Assembly: GCF_014805625.2 (NCBI RefSeq)
Contig: NW_023998415.1
Span: 2,428,273 to 2,492,272 of the forward strand
Length of the DNA stretch: 64,000 nt
From: Glossina fuscipes
Lineage: Eukaryota > Arthropoda > Insecta > Diptera > Glossinidae
Direction: 5' to 3'
A program made the translations under genes and the position numbers. The notes beneath the pieces are model-generated. The model was not told the DNA's origin. It saw only the letters and a list, made by a program, of their open reading frames with translations, and did not search any database. Below, one piece after another: positions 13,451 to 25,422 of the stretch (its first letter is position 1; each line of letters starts with the position of its first letter).

Positions 13451-16294
13451 ATTACTATTATAAACGTATATATGGTTTTCTTGTTTTAAATCTCTCCTTA
13501 CTTCTCTTCTTGTAAGGAAGATAGGTTTGAGGGATAATAAATAAAAATGCATCCATTCTAAAGCAATAATTCTAGCATTTGCCTAACTTTACACATTTTC
13601 TTGGTCATAAGAGCCTCGATTACTTGTTGTTTACCCCGCGAAGAGTTTTTTTGGTAATTATAGACCTAACAATAGGAGGATCAAATATTGCAAATCTATT
13701 TCGTCGCCTTCAAAGCAATCCTCAAATTCAAAATTTGTCGCGGCAGAAAAAATTCATTATTCCATAACACCACGATAATCGAAACAAATTTTCAGCATCA
13801 CCTTGATTTTTGAGCGACTTTTGCGTCAGTTCATACCAAAATCCATAATGATACAGAATGATACAGATCGGCTCATTAATGTGTTCATCACAATCCATGG
13901 AATTTGTTTGCTCACTAAATGTTGTGCAAATGTTCACATTATGAATGTATTTACATTTGTGTTAATCATAAGTAAGAAAATTGTTTTTACTTTAGTTAAA
14001 TTTTGAAATATTTCTTTAGTGAAGTTTTCGTATCAAATTCAAAATCCAAGAAAATCGAACTAGATGGAGTTCAGTCACAATTACGATTTTATAAATAGTC
14101 GCGAAAAAAGGGAAATATGAGGTGCGGTCTAGTTGTGCAATACAATAGGACGTTAAATGAATACGATATAATACAATCTTTTAACGATACGATATATGAT
14201 ATGCTTGAGTTTACTTACCAAATATCAGAGACTATAAAAGGGAGGTTAAAATAAGTTTAATTCTGCGAATGAATTTTAATACACAATCTCTACGCAAGCG
14301 CAAAAGAAACGCCGTCTGCAGGACAAAATTCTATAACTATCCCTGCAGATCGAATCCTAGATTTTAAGTGTAGGTGGATAAACATAAGATTTCGAGAAGT
14401 ATTTCAATTGAAATATTTTTCTAGTGTTGCAAATACCATACTTGTGTTTATACATGTATGTATGTATTAATATATATTCGTGTGTGTGTGTGTGTTTGTA
14501 TACGTGCGAACAAATTTTAACAGATGAGTTAATTGCGGATGAGCCATTTACCGCTACTGATTACCTACCTCTTCATATTCACCTTTTTTTTTTTTTATTT
14601 ATATAGTACATACATAATTATGTATATAGTTAATTATGTTAAAGGAAATTTTTCTCTCTTACGCACTCTCGTATAATTATGCACAGATTTACTTTTTATG
14701 AATGCTTGGCTAAACTTCTGAGGACAAAAAAATATTGAAAATCATTTTTTTTTCTCTGCTTTTCCTTATATACACACACACACACACACACTGGAATAAG
14801 AAATATATTTTCAAATTTTCTTTCTAAGCAGATATAAAATAAGCTAAAAATTTGTTTACATAATACGTTTAATAATATACATATAAACATATCTATCGAT
14901 GTATGTATTTATCCCATGCCATCTATGGGAAGCATTAACACATATGCTTAACTTAGGCATATATATTCATGTAGAAAGCGAAAGAGAGAGAGAGAGAAAA
15001 AGAAAGTGAGAGAGAATTGTGACAAATGGAAAATATGCGTTTTACGGTATGTTATGCCAAAAATAATGCGACATTACTTAACGCCATATACTTTCAGGGC
15101 ATTTTGCATAAAGTTCAAAATTTGCTTACGTACGCGCACGATGCATGCACATTTACACAGTCGCACACATGTAAACAAATATGCAACAAATGTGTTTTGA
15201 TATATTCGTAAATATTTTTCCGCATTCAAATAAATTACTAGGAAATTTTTCAATGTTTTTTTTTTATGTCGATTCACTTTAAAGTTATCGGGTACAATAA
15301 TTTTGTCGTTGCATTTACCATGGAGTGAAAAATTTATTAAACATGTTCATTTATTTATTTAATTATTTTTTAAGATTATATCATAACCTGGAACCAGTTT
15401 TCATGTTCATCAACAATTTTAAAAAATCGAGACTTTCTTGTCAAAAGCCACGATTTCAGTAACAGAACCTGAAAGTTCCCTTTAAGGAGCATGCTCGCCC
15501 CATTAAGCCAAAAATTTGATCGTCATTTTGTTTCCGGACAATATATAAAATATGTGAAACGCGCAGGTTTTGAACGGGGTATTATTATGGTAGACAATAA
15601 ATCGGAAAACGAATATACAAATTGAAAGGCGTGCTTAGAACCTAACCATCTCTGACCATTAGCATATAACCGAATTATACCATCAGGCGCGTTGTATCTT
15701 TAGTATATGCACTCCGAAGTCCATCGTTAAAGACAATGATATTCATTGAAAAATCAAGTGAAAGGGCTATCGTTTAACCCAAAATTTTGCTTTAAATGTA
15801 ATCATGTTCATCATGTTTAATTGTTTGATGCACGGCTCAAACGCGCACTTTGAATGAGCAAAGCTAGTCATTCTTATGCTAATCTATCCAGCTATTAGCC
15901 GGTTTTTCAATATGAATGGGAGAGAATGCTTTTACAAAAACATCGCAATATGCTACGCCAGGGGGAAAATCAAACATATTAAAGCAAAGATCAATAAGGC
16001 AGTGTCATTAATAAAAAAATTCTGTACAAATTCTCTGCAAGTTCTGAAAAATTGCCGCATACCAGGTTATCGAGGGATTGTTTTTTTTTTTTTAATCTCT
16101 AATTGAGAAATTTCGAAAATAATCTATGCTGGCTTTACATGAAATCGACGCCTACATATTCAACTTGCATCTAGAAATCTATGAGAAAATTGATATTTAT
16201 CTAAAGCAAAAATCGTAAATTTTGATAAAAAAAAAAAAAGCCAATCATTATTATTTAGTCAAGCTTAAGGTAGAAAAAAAAAATTTTTTTAAAA
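13451..16294. other. Non-coding AT-rich DNA
   Basis: CA/GT runs near 14480 and 14770 and a GA run near 14980-15015; no coding signal recognised. Confidence 0.6.
14770..14791. repeat. (CA)n microsatellite
   Basis: About 11 CA units; a (GT) run also lies at about 14480-14494. Confidence 0.85.
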
Positions 16295-17023
16295 AACAAG
16301 TAATAAGGTTATATTCGGCGAGGGCCGACTGTCGCATACCCATCACTATACTTTTTGCATTCTACTCTCAAAGTTCGTTTATTTCATACCCATATCGTTG
16401 ATATTATTAAGAAAAAGTTAATCGCGGTATCTAACATATTCACTTTAGAGTTAATCCATTTTTAGGCAGATAACATATCTTCATTTGAGCAATGTACAAA
16501 ATGGTTTTAAGTATTCTGTCTTGTTTGCCTTATAATAGATAAATAAGCGTAAAACCTCAAAAAAGTGAAAAAAGACAATTTAATCAATTGTAACTTTATG
16601 TGCGCCAGGTCGAATTTCTCCATTTTTGCATGTAAAGAATACAGTGGTTCGTAAGGTAAATAGGGGAAAATTTCAGCATTCTAATTTTTACAATTTCTGC
16701 CTAAGGATCAAGAGCCCACAAATTTTTGTTAACTAAAATAGTGTTGCGTTCAGTTTACGCTCTACTGCGGACTTCTGCTCTAACCAACTTGGCCGATTTT
16801 CAATACCAACCGAGGTGCAAAAACTTCCAATCTTTCTACCAAATTTGAAATCGATATCGTAGTTTTTGCGAGCAGGGGAGTGCCAAAAACGAATACCACA
16901 CAGAGACGCAGACGGACAGACATGGCTAAATTAACTCAAAATTTCCCGCTGACCAGGACTATATATGCTTAATAGGGTCTCTAGAGCTTTCTTACCCTCA
17001 TCTTACATAGGTGGGTATAAAAA
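16295..17023 (+). repeat. Repeat family A, copy 3 (subfamily with CATTCTACTCTC)
   Basis: Starts AACAAGTAATAAGGTTATAT followed by ATTCGGCGAGGGCCGACT and ATACCCATCAC. It contains TTTTGCATTCTACTCTC, CAATACCAACCGAGGTGCAA, the GACGCAGACGGACAGACATG block and GGGTCTCTAGAGCTTTCTTA, and ends GTGGGTATAAAA. It shares its diagnostic middle with copy 4. Confidence 0.75.
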
Positions 17024-17551
17024 TATTTAATACTTACTTGCTTAATCACGCTGGTTTATTTATAAAATTTATTCTTTCAATTTTATTTTTGTTTTCAATT
17101 AATTAAATATAAATACGCTTCTCTGAATGTTTAACCTATATTCCATTCATAGACGATTCTCAAATAATATAAATTTTTTTCTTTTTTTTTTTTCATACGT
17201 CGTATATCGCTATTTATAATAAAACACCTCTCAAGGTCATTTTTAACGCTTGTTTATTTCAGGTTAACGGAAAACCAAAGAAAGAAAGATACTGATCATA
17301 CAGGGTATCATGAAAATTCTTTTCACTACATCTTCTGCTCGATTGCCATGAAATATTACGTATACTTGAGCTTCCCGAGCGATTTTGGTCTTTATACATC
17401 TAACTAGGTAAAACTTTGAATTTCAATCACTCCGATCGGGCGTTTTCTCACTTTGCCTTTATAAAGCGCTCTTATTTGAAATTGAAAATTTCCGAGAATT
17501 CATTTTGTATTTGTCTAGTTTATTCCATAGTTATGTTGTATAACCAACATC

Positions 17552-17584
17552 ACCCCCCCCCCCCCCCCCCACCCCCTCCCTCCC
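17552..17584. repeat. Poly-C tract
   Basis: 18 consecutive C (17553-17570) followed by ACCCCCTCCCTCCC. Rare in this AT-rich sequence. Confidence 0.95.
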
Positions 17585-19479
17585 GGCGCGTAATTTTTTT
17601 TGTCGCTTTCGGCAATCATTTAATAATGACTGCTTCAAACGGAATACTGGCAGTCAACTAAGAACTTTTCATCTCATCTTCTGATATACCTTGTATATCA
17701 TATATAAGCAAACAAACTCTCAAAAATTCTCAAAGACCAAAATATTTGTTTATAAAACTTTGTGAATGTTCCGCTGTTAACGAGTAATAGAAATTTTTCA
17801 AATTTTCACCATATTTTCCCTTTTACAAACATATGCATAATCTATTTATTTATTTGACAACTATTATCTTAAACCAGCTTTCGGAGCAGAAAACAAAAAA
17901 GGATTATATAGTAACGTATTACAGTAATTAATCGACATCACCGCGTCGTAATTTTAGATGCCTTTCTTAGCCATAATCGGATTTGTTTCACGTTGCATTT
18001 CCAAAAAGTATTTTTTTCACGTTACGTTTTTTGCCTTAAATAAACAATTAACCCAAAAATATTTGCAATAAAATATACATTTGCGTAAGCGATCTTCAAA
18101 GCGGCAAATGTTTCATTTGAAAGCCTGCTATAAGGTTCACGCATCCTGGGCAAAGCTTGCTTAGCGAGCATATTATTTCGCTTATGACAAATAAATGCTT
18201 ACTTGTTTAGTTGTGGGCGTAAATTTTGTGATAGTATGCAACTGGATGGAAGACCGAGGCTTTCAAGCGAAATGCTTTGCAAAATTTCTTTTTTAAATTC
18301 TTTAGTTCTTAATTTCTTAATCTTTTATTAAGAATATTTTTTTTTTTGCAAGAAAATTTGCATTGTATTCGTCAATAATGGTTGTAACCTTTGGTAAAAG
18401 TTTACAAGGTAATCGATAAAAACGAACCTTTCTTCATCATCATTTCGCGTTGTACACGTTGTACGTTTCCCCGACTTATGACTTTGTCTTATTTTTAACG
18501 TGCGCACTAGAGGTTTTCGATTATTTTGACTCGATTACTGCTTCATTCGCACTCAAGATTTAGCAAATTATTATTGGGCATGAAATCCATTTAGTTTCTA
18601 TCCAGAGACTCTTCATCATTCCACAATTATTTTACTTAACGTCGTCTCGCACTCACTGCACTCTCTACATATAAAATATAAGCTCTGCACTTTTCGGAGA
18701 GAGTTTCCACGATATCAGCTATATATATATATTTGCTTCTATATGGTTCAGAGTAGCATAGAACTTATTTCTTAATTAAGCCATAAAGTCGCCCACTCCC
18801 TCCGTGTTTGTGCAATATGAAGACAATCTCTTAACGAGAAAATATTTATCGAAGAATTTTTTGTATAACTGAAAATATTGCTGCATCTTAATTACCCTCT
18901 GATATCATTTTATTCCTTTAAATTATTTAAATATTTCATTTAAATAAATATATAAAGCTTAAGTTTATCTAAAAGACAAAAAAAAAGTAATATTTATATG
19001 CTTGTCACGTTTAAACCACTTTAACAATTAATTGCTTTTTTGTTCTATTATAAGGGAGGACATTGATATGCGGAGCAAGCAACAACGCCAGCCAACTGGC
19101 ACGCAATGAAGGTGGAGTATTAACAGTATTAAGACAGCACCAGACTATGGAAATATTCTAAAATACAGTTAGTGAGATAATATAACAGCAATGTGTTTTT
19201 CTTTTTCTTTATTTTTTTTTTTTTTTGTTTTTTTTTTTTTTTTTTTGCTGACTCCTCTTTTTATCTCATTTAAAATACGTATTAAATTTATTTTAAGTAT
19301 TTTCTGCATTTTATACCCATCAACGCAGTGCGGGTGTATACCAATTTTATTATTTCGCTTTTAACATTCGCTCACCCGGACTACCGCATAACCTATTACT
19401 TAAGAAATGCGGATCTAAAATTTTGGATCCGTGGTGCAGTTGGCTAAAGCATACTTTGTAAAAATGATTGTTAAGCAAA

Positions 19480-19692
19480 ATATTACCAAGACAAGTAAGA
19501 ATATTGTAATCGCATAAACCAGGCCATTAAAAACTCTTCAATAGCGTTCGTCCTTGGATAAAATATCATTAAACTATTACTATTATATTGTAACCTGTAG
19601 GTTCACGTACATCGTAATTCACTTACCAAACCGATCGGTACAATAGCAGGTGGGTCTACTTAATGCACCCTTGCACCATAAGTGATGTAAAA
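19480..19692 (+). repeat. Repeat family B copy
   Basis: AATAGCGTTCGTCCTTGGAT, AACCTGTAGGTTCACGTACA and ACCGATCGGTACAATAGCAG, ending ACCATAAGTGATGTAA. The same block order as the copy at 39740, with a deletion of the GACGGACA block. Confidence 0.6.
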
Positions 19693-20911
19693 TGTAAAAA
19701 AGTTAAGACGTTACATGATTTTGATATAAAAGAAACTGAACCTGTTTAAAATTACCTACTTAGTCCATTAACTCTTATAAAAAAAAAAAAGAAGAAATTA
19801 AATATTTCCAAGTGGCAGCGACGGTAGCCTATGAGCCTCTTCCATTAACATATTGGAACGCTTTATGCCCTTTCATATCATATATATCGGCACACTTTTC
19901 CTACTAAAGGTGAGAAAAATTGACCTACCAAGTTCGCGTTCGACGAGAATATCCTTTTAAAAAGCAAATACTTAGAAAGGGCCCTATAACATGCATACAT
20001 CTCGATGCCTTCATCTATATACTGTCAGCCCTCTCAAAATAACAAGCAAAATAGATTGAGAAAATAGAGTTAGTTAGAGCATAACTATTCTATAGATCAG
20101 GTTTTAAAATTGTCGAAATTCGCCTTCAAACACTTGGTGAACATATTGATAATAAATTAAAATATTGGGTGATTCGGAAACTGATTTTCAACAGAGAATT
20201 TAATTGGGCTCTTGCACGGCCAAATGCACATTTAAGGCGCACTGTCTTCGTACATTTCGATAGCTGATACCGTATTGCTTGTTTGATTCGTTAGCAAATA
20301 CAAAAATTCGCTGATTTCCGGCGTGTAGTATACTTCCATTACTAGCGAGAAGGTAAAAATGATGTTCAAGCACAGAAAAAATTATTGGATGCCTATAAGG
20401 GTGATGACAGAATGTATATACAACGTGTTGCGTAGTTAACTTATTACCTAAATGTTTCTTTTAGATATTGTTTTTACATATTTATCTAAAAGCATTAAGA
20501 TTAAGATAATCAAATTAAATTGATTAGTTGTTCGCCTTTTAGATCATTACTCGTATTTTCAAAATAAATCTTTGGACGAACAATCGTTATATTTGAAAGT
20601 GTTATGAGTGCATTTTTAAAAAAAGAAATGAATGAAACGAAGTTGCATTAGGACAATAAATTAGATATCCGTCCCACTTTTTTATTTATTAAAACCCATC
20701 ATTCATTAGGACGACGACCATTAAAAGTTACCAAAAAATGTTAAGTTTCTTCTAAATATTAGAATCAACGAACACAAAGAGATATATCGCATTCGCAGCA
20801 CATTTGCATCCCGACTCATCGATCCCTGTTGCATATTACACGAACGAAATATTTTATTTATTGAGAATTCTTAATAAATTTCGATTAACCCCGAAGTTTG
20901 TAATGATTAAC

Positions 20912-21100
20912 TAATAGGATGGAGGGAACGTTCTGTCGTATTTTATTCATGCACTTTGAACGTTAAAAAAAGACTCCTTTTATATTATACAGCAGCTAAA
21001 AAAAAAAAAAAAAAAATCGGAATGGCTCACTAGCCATTTATTTACAAGAAAAATTACCTGCCTATTTAAAATACGACAGAACTTTCCCTCCAACCTAATA
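20912..21100. mobile_element. Mariner-type MITE
   Basis: About 190 bp with long terminal inverted repeats. The left end reads AGGATGGAGGGAACGTTCTG then TCGTATTTTA; the reverse complement of the right end reads AGGTTGGAGGGAAAGTTCTG then TCGTATTTTA, two mismatches in 30. The TTAGGTTGG-like tip flanked by TA is what mariner-related elements show. The interior is AT-rich with an A tract of about 20 and no coding capacity. Confidence 0.82.
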
Positions 21101-24100
21101 TTTTCTATACCGATGTGTTCCAAACATTCGTGTTATGCTATTTTGTTTCGTTACCTTAAGGACCGATATGGCGAATTCAACTCTTTTTGACTTTTAAATA
21201 ACGTTATAATTTTCTTTTTATTGGATGAGATTAAATCCTTAAAACTGCTTCTGCAACAACTAGAATTATTCCCATAGATATTGTGGTTCTCCATTCATTA
21301 ACCGCAAAAAACTAGAACCAATTCGTTAAATTCAATATCAGTTCAAGTCTTATTTTACAGCGATGTCATGTCATTTGATGTCTTAATATATCATTCGCTC
21401 TATCTACATAGTTTTTTTCTCGGATTTCTAGCATTACTACGACCACTGGAATTTATAAATTAATGGTCAGCAGCGAAATATCGTAAAGTGTTGACAACTT
21501 CGTATTATTTTAATACAAACGAGATCTGTGTGTCATCCCCGGAACCCAGACCGTGTTAGGTCATCCTTTAGCCAACATCTGGTGATAAATTTATATAAAT
21601 TTTATAAATAATCTTCTTTAGTTACTATTGGCGCAATATTACAAACATTTTCACAGTTGCCCTGTAAGAAGGAAGAAATTGCGATTATCTTGGTCCGCTT
21701 GTCGGTTTTGGGAACTCTAGAAAGGCGGGGACAATAGTAACACGATTCTTACCAAGTTTCGACTTAGCAGGAATATATATATTATATTATAAGAGCTCGT
21801 CGTGGGCCTGTTTAAATGGAATAGCGGTAAAAATAATGGGCATAAAACAAGTGAACAATGTCTGACTTATATCACATATATTATTACTTCCATCGTGTGA
21901 CTGCTAAGTAGAAATTTTTATAAAACAGCTTGCTGACACATTTCTTAATAATGTTAAATATTCAATGAGACCCGAATCGAGAACAACCCTCTCTTACACA
22001 TGTTTATTTCATTTTTTATTATCGTTAAAACCCAACTAACTTACTTTGCACGTGACTATTAAGTTATACTTTTCAATTGAATTTATATTATACTTACGTT
22101 GTCATAATATTTGTTATAAAAATTAAAATATGTATATATGTATATGAATAAATAATTTCAAACGCTTGCCCACAAACTTACGTTTATGATGATAATAATA
22201 ATAATACTAATAATAGTAATGATGTGTGGTGGTTATCATCGTCTATTATAGGGCAAAAAAAAAAAAGAAAGAAAAGAGATGAGAAGCGAACCCAACCAAC
22301 AGAAACGGCGGGGGTATCATATCTTAAAGTAGATACCAACGTTGTGTAGTTAGCATTTTGCAATACATATTTTCATGCTTTTGTTTCTCTACATTTTACC
22401 ATATTTTTGTATATTTTATTTATTTTTTTCCCCTCTTTTTTACAACTTCTTACGATAGATGCTGCATAAAAACACGATTTTAATGGGTTGTAAAGTTTTT
22501 TACTTGAAAAAATCTTTTTCTGTTCGCAACAACACATATCGCTTGCACATAGAGTAGCAAGCTACGTGCATCTACTTACACTACATCTACTTACTTTTTA
22601 ACGGTAATAAGCTGCTGTTAACTAAGTAAGAAGGCACTAAATGCAATAACATACATATATACATATAAAAATTTTTTCTTGTCTTTGCTGTTGCAAAAGC
22701 TTGCCTGCTTAGCTTGGAGGGAAAAAGTCTTTGCTTGTTTTACTTTTATTGAAGTGCTTTCATTATCTTAACATTTGAATTTCTTTTGCAGGGTTTGTGG
22801 TGGAAAATTTTTTTTTTTTTTTTTTGCTTCTATGCCTATCATTATCAGGGGACAAGAGTAATTTTATCCACAGAATTTAAACTAAAAGTTCTTAAAAACG
22901 TTTATATACTTGATAAACGTGAGATTCGCAAACGATTCCATACATATGTTGGTCTTGTTGACGCTCTCATAGTAACAAAATTTGAAATATAATAGAAAAC
23001 AGAAAAACGTTACCTGCTATGAGAGCGTGTGTTATAAAATTTCTCCGATATGAGAACAAATTATAAATGAGATGATTATAGTCGGTTAAGGCCCAGCTTT
23101 ATTCCGCTTCCTTTTAACTATTAATATGAAAGACCTTATATAAATCATGTCACTATTCTGGGCCGCAACTTTCATCATAATATACTTAAAATTAAATCTT
23201 GTCTCCATATGAATATGTAATGTCTCTAAAAAAGCATAGGGCATAAAAAGTTTTTCGTTTGTATTTTTCTTAAAAGCGAACTTTTTCCATATCATAATAG
23301 GACGTGTCCCTAGCAGCGGTCGTAAAGATAATTCCATAGAATCCAATCAATCCAATTGTCATTGGGCCAAAATAAAAAAAAATTGCGAATTTGCAAGTTG
23401 CACAATGCAAACGTATTATGCAGACCACGGAGGGACAAACTTATATCAAGACAGAATCACTATCGATTGATATAATAACAGATGGTTCGATCTTAGAAAG
23501 TCTTAGGTAATATGCAGAAAATTATTATTAAGGCGATTTTAAGAATCATAACAATTCCAATTTGTCTTGATAAAAGTTCTGTAATTTCCGATGAAAAAAT
23601 TTGTAGACAAGTTTTGCTCTGACCTCTCTTGAAGCTAGCGAGCATTCTGAGTATTCAGCAGAGACTTAAGCAAATGAAGGCAAAGGTTTCGAGACAAAAT
23701 CTGAATTGTACTGCGGAAGCAAATTACAATCCTTCTACCTAGTTGCCTGACTGAGTGACGGATCGTTAAAGGCTCACCATATCCAGAATGGCATTGTCAA
23801 CGTGGCATAGAGGCACATAGCAAATGTTCAGTTTTACAATACAACAGGGTCACGGAAACAGTTTGTGAATATCGCTACAGATCGATTATAAACCCCCTGG
23901 CCCAAAGAACTTGCTAATGTCGTGACTACGGACTTTTTTGCACTTTTCTCTCCTCGAGGCAATAAATAGAGTTTTATAACGACAAAACAAACCAGTTTGC
24001 CGTGAGTTTCAGTGAAGAGTCAAAATTACAAAAAAAAAAAAAAATAGAAGAATTCTTTTAGGTGCAAACTTTCTTATTCTGTCCATTATTTTTCATACAC

Positions 24101-24863
24101 CCAGTTTTGCCGAAATAAAATCAAATTCTTTAAAATAAGGGAGTAAGTGCTTACTCTGAGACGGATCTTAGAGATTGAAATACCCAAGCAACTGTCTTTT
24201 AATTGTTGCTTTTCATGAATAGCCTGAAAGAATATAAACTTTTCTCATTGTGATTGCAATCACGGCTTTAACCTAAGCGGTAAGAATATGTATATCAAAT
24301 TTTATATAGAATAGTTATATATAATTTCAGTTGGACCTAAGAGGACAATTATATGAACTCATAATCTGACCAAATCTATATGCACTTCGTAGCACTTCAT
24401 GTAAAGCGTGTTCATGTAGAATACTCGCACCAGTATAATACCAGTAAAGTGAAGATAAATAGTTAGCAGACTTTTGGCCACATTTTGTGCAAATTATCGT
24501 AAAAATGGCAAATAGTTTGAACAATAAGCACCTTTTGCCCCGTTGCTAGAGGAAACCGCCATTAATAATTTTTGTCGCACGGACTCTCCGCAGGCTGCAC
24601 GTCCTTATAGAATGAAAGGACGGACGAAATCGACTGACCGCGGGGGCATGGTCTCTTTCAGCCCGTGTCTTGCTAGATGGAGTTTAATATGCAATGGCAA
24701 TTTAAAAAATAATTGGCTTAGAACGAACCTTGGTTACCCGTCTGTGCAGTAAGCATCAAACTTAACATTAATCTTCATAACCACCTTAATCTTAATCCAC
24801 CCGTTAGGCAATAACTTTTGCTTGCAGGTTTTATATAAAAGTCAACTTCAACTTTTATTTGCA
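21101..24863. other. Non-coding DNA
   Basis: AT-rich, with a locally GC-richer patch at about 24540-24750 that I cannot identify; no splice-supported frame. Confidence 0.55.
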
Positions 24864-25208
24864 TTAATTTTGGACTCCGATTGCATTATCATTGTAATTT
24901 AATGCTGACAAATACAACATTAAAGCTTCTTCACTCCCAACATTCTTCGTTATCATCGTTACAGTTTCGATATTAAAAATTCGATTAACATCGTATTCAT
25001 TGTCGGATGTTTGATCACAGATGTACAGGCTATTATTCACTTCTACTTTTATATTACGATTGCTCAAAATAAACAATAATAGTTTTTGACCGGCGTTGTC
25101 TTTTCTAGTAAAACCCAATAATTCCAGCCGTGGTAACCAATAAATGTGACTTTCACCATCGAAATATTTTATTGTAGCGCTAGAGTTATTTTTAAAAAGT
25201 TTTGAACT
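24864..25208 (-). pseudogene. Unrecognised ORF segment, downstream half of a frameshifted pair
   Basis: Open for 113 codons from after the stop at 25209-25211 to the stop at 24866-24864, with no Met near its start. The peptide has mixed, protein-like composition (for example FDGESHIYWLPRLELLGFTR and LYICDQTSDNEYDVNRIF) rather than low-complexity translation. It overlaps the upstream ORF (25422-25192) by about 17 nt at an A/T homopolymer. I do not recognise it; it could be a decayed gene, a mobile-element relic or chance. Confidence 0.4.
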
Positions 25209-25401
25209 TCATACCAAATCTTCTTCTTTCATCTTGTGTAGTTTCATATTTATAGTACAGATAGTGTAGGGTGTAAATTTTTTTTAAAAAACTATTTTCA
25301 CTTATATCAATTTTCAAAATATGTTTCACTCTTGTTATAGGTTTTAAAAGCAATAACAGAGCATCAAGGTCGAAAACAATTTTCGGCTGTTGAGTTTCCA
25401 T
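25192..25401 (-). pseudogene. Unrecognised ORF segment, upstream half of a frameshifted pair
   Basis: An ATG at 25401 opens a frame of 69 codons ending at the stop 25194-25192. The sequence is protein-like (METQQPKIVFDLDALLLLLK, then LHYLYYKYETTQDERRRFG). The frame ends exactly where the next ORF opens in another frame, as expected of one indel in the TTTTTAAAAA run. Function unknown; no family recognised. Confidence 0.35.
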
Positions 25402-25422
25402 ACTGATATGAAGATGGATCAA

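Larger units (their letters stand above)
17024..20911. other. Non-coding AT-rich DNA
   Basis: Contains the poly-C tract, a paired T tract (19209-19247) and a family B copy; no gene recognised. Confidence 0.6.

Noticed and set aside
24540..24752. GC-richer patch that looked like a possible structural RNA or exon
   Set aside because: I could not fold a tRNA or match a known RNA, and the frame has no splice support.
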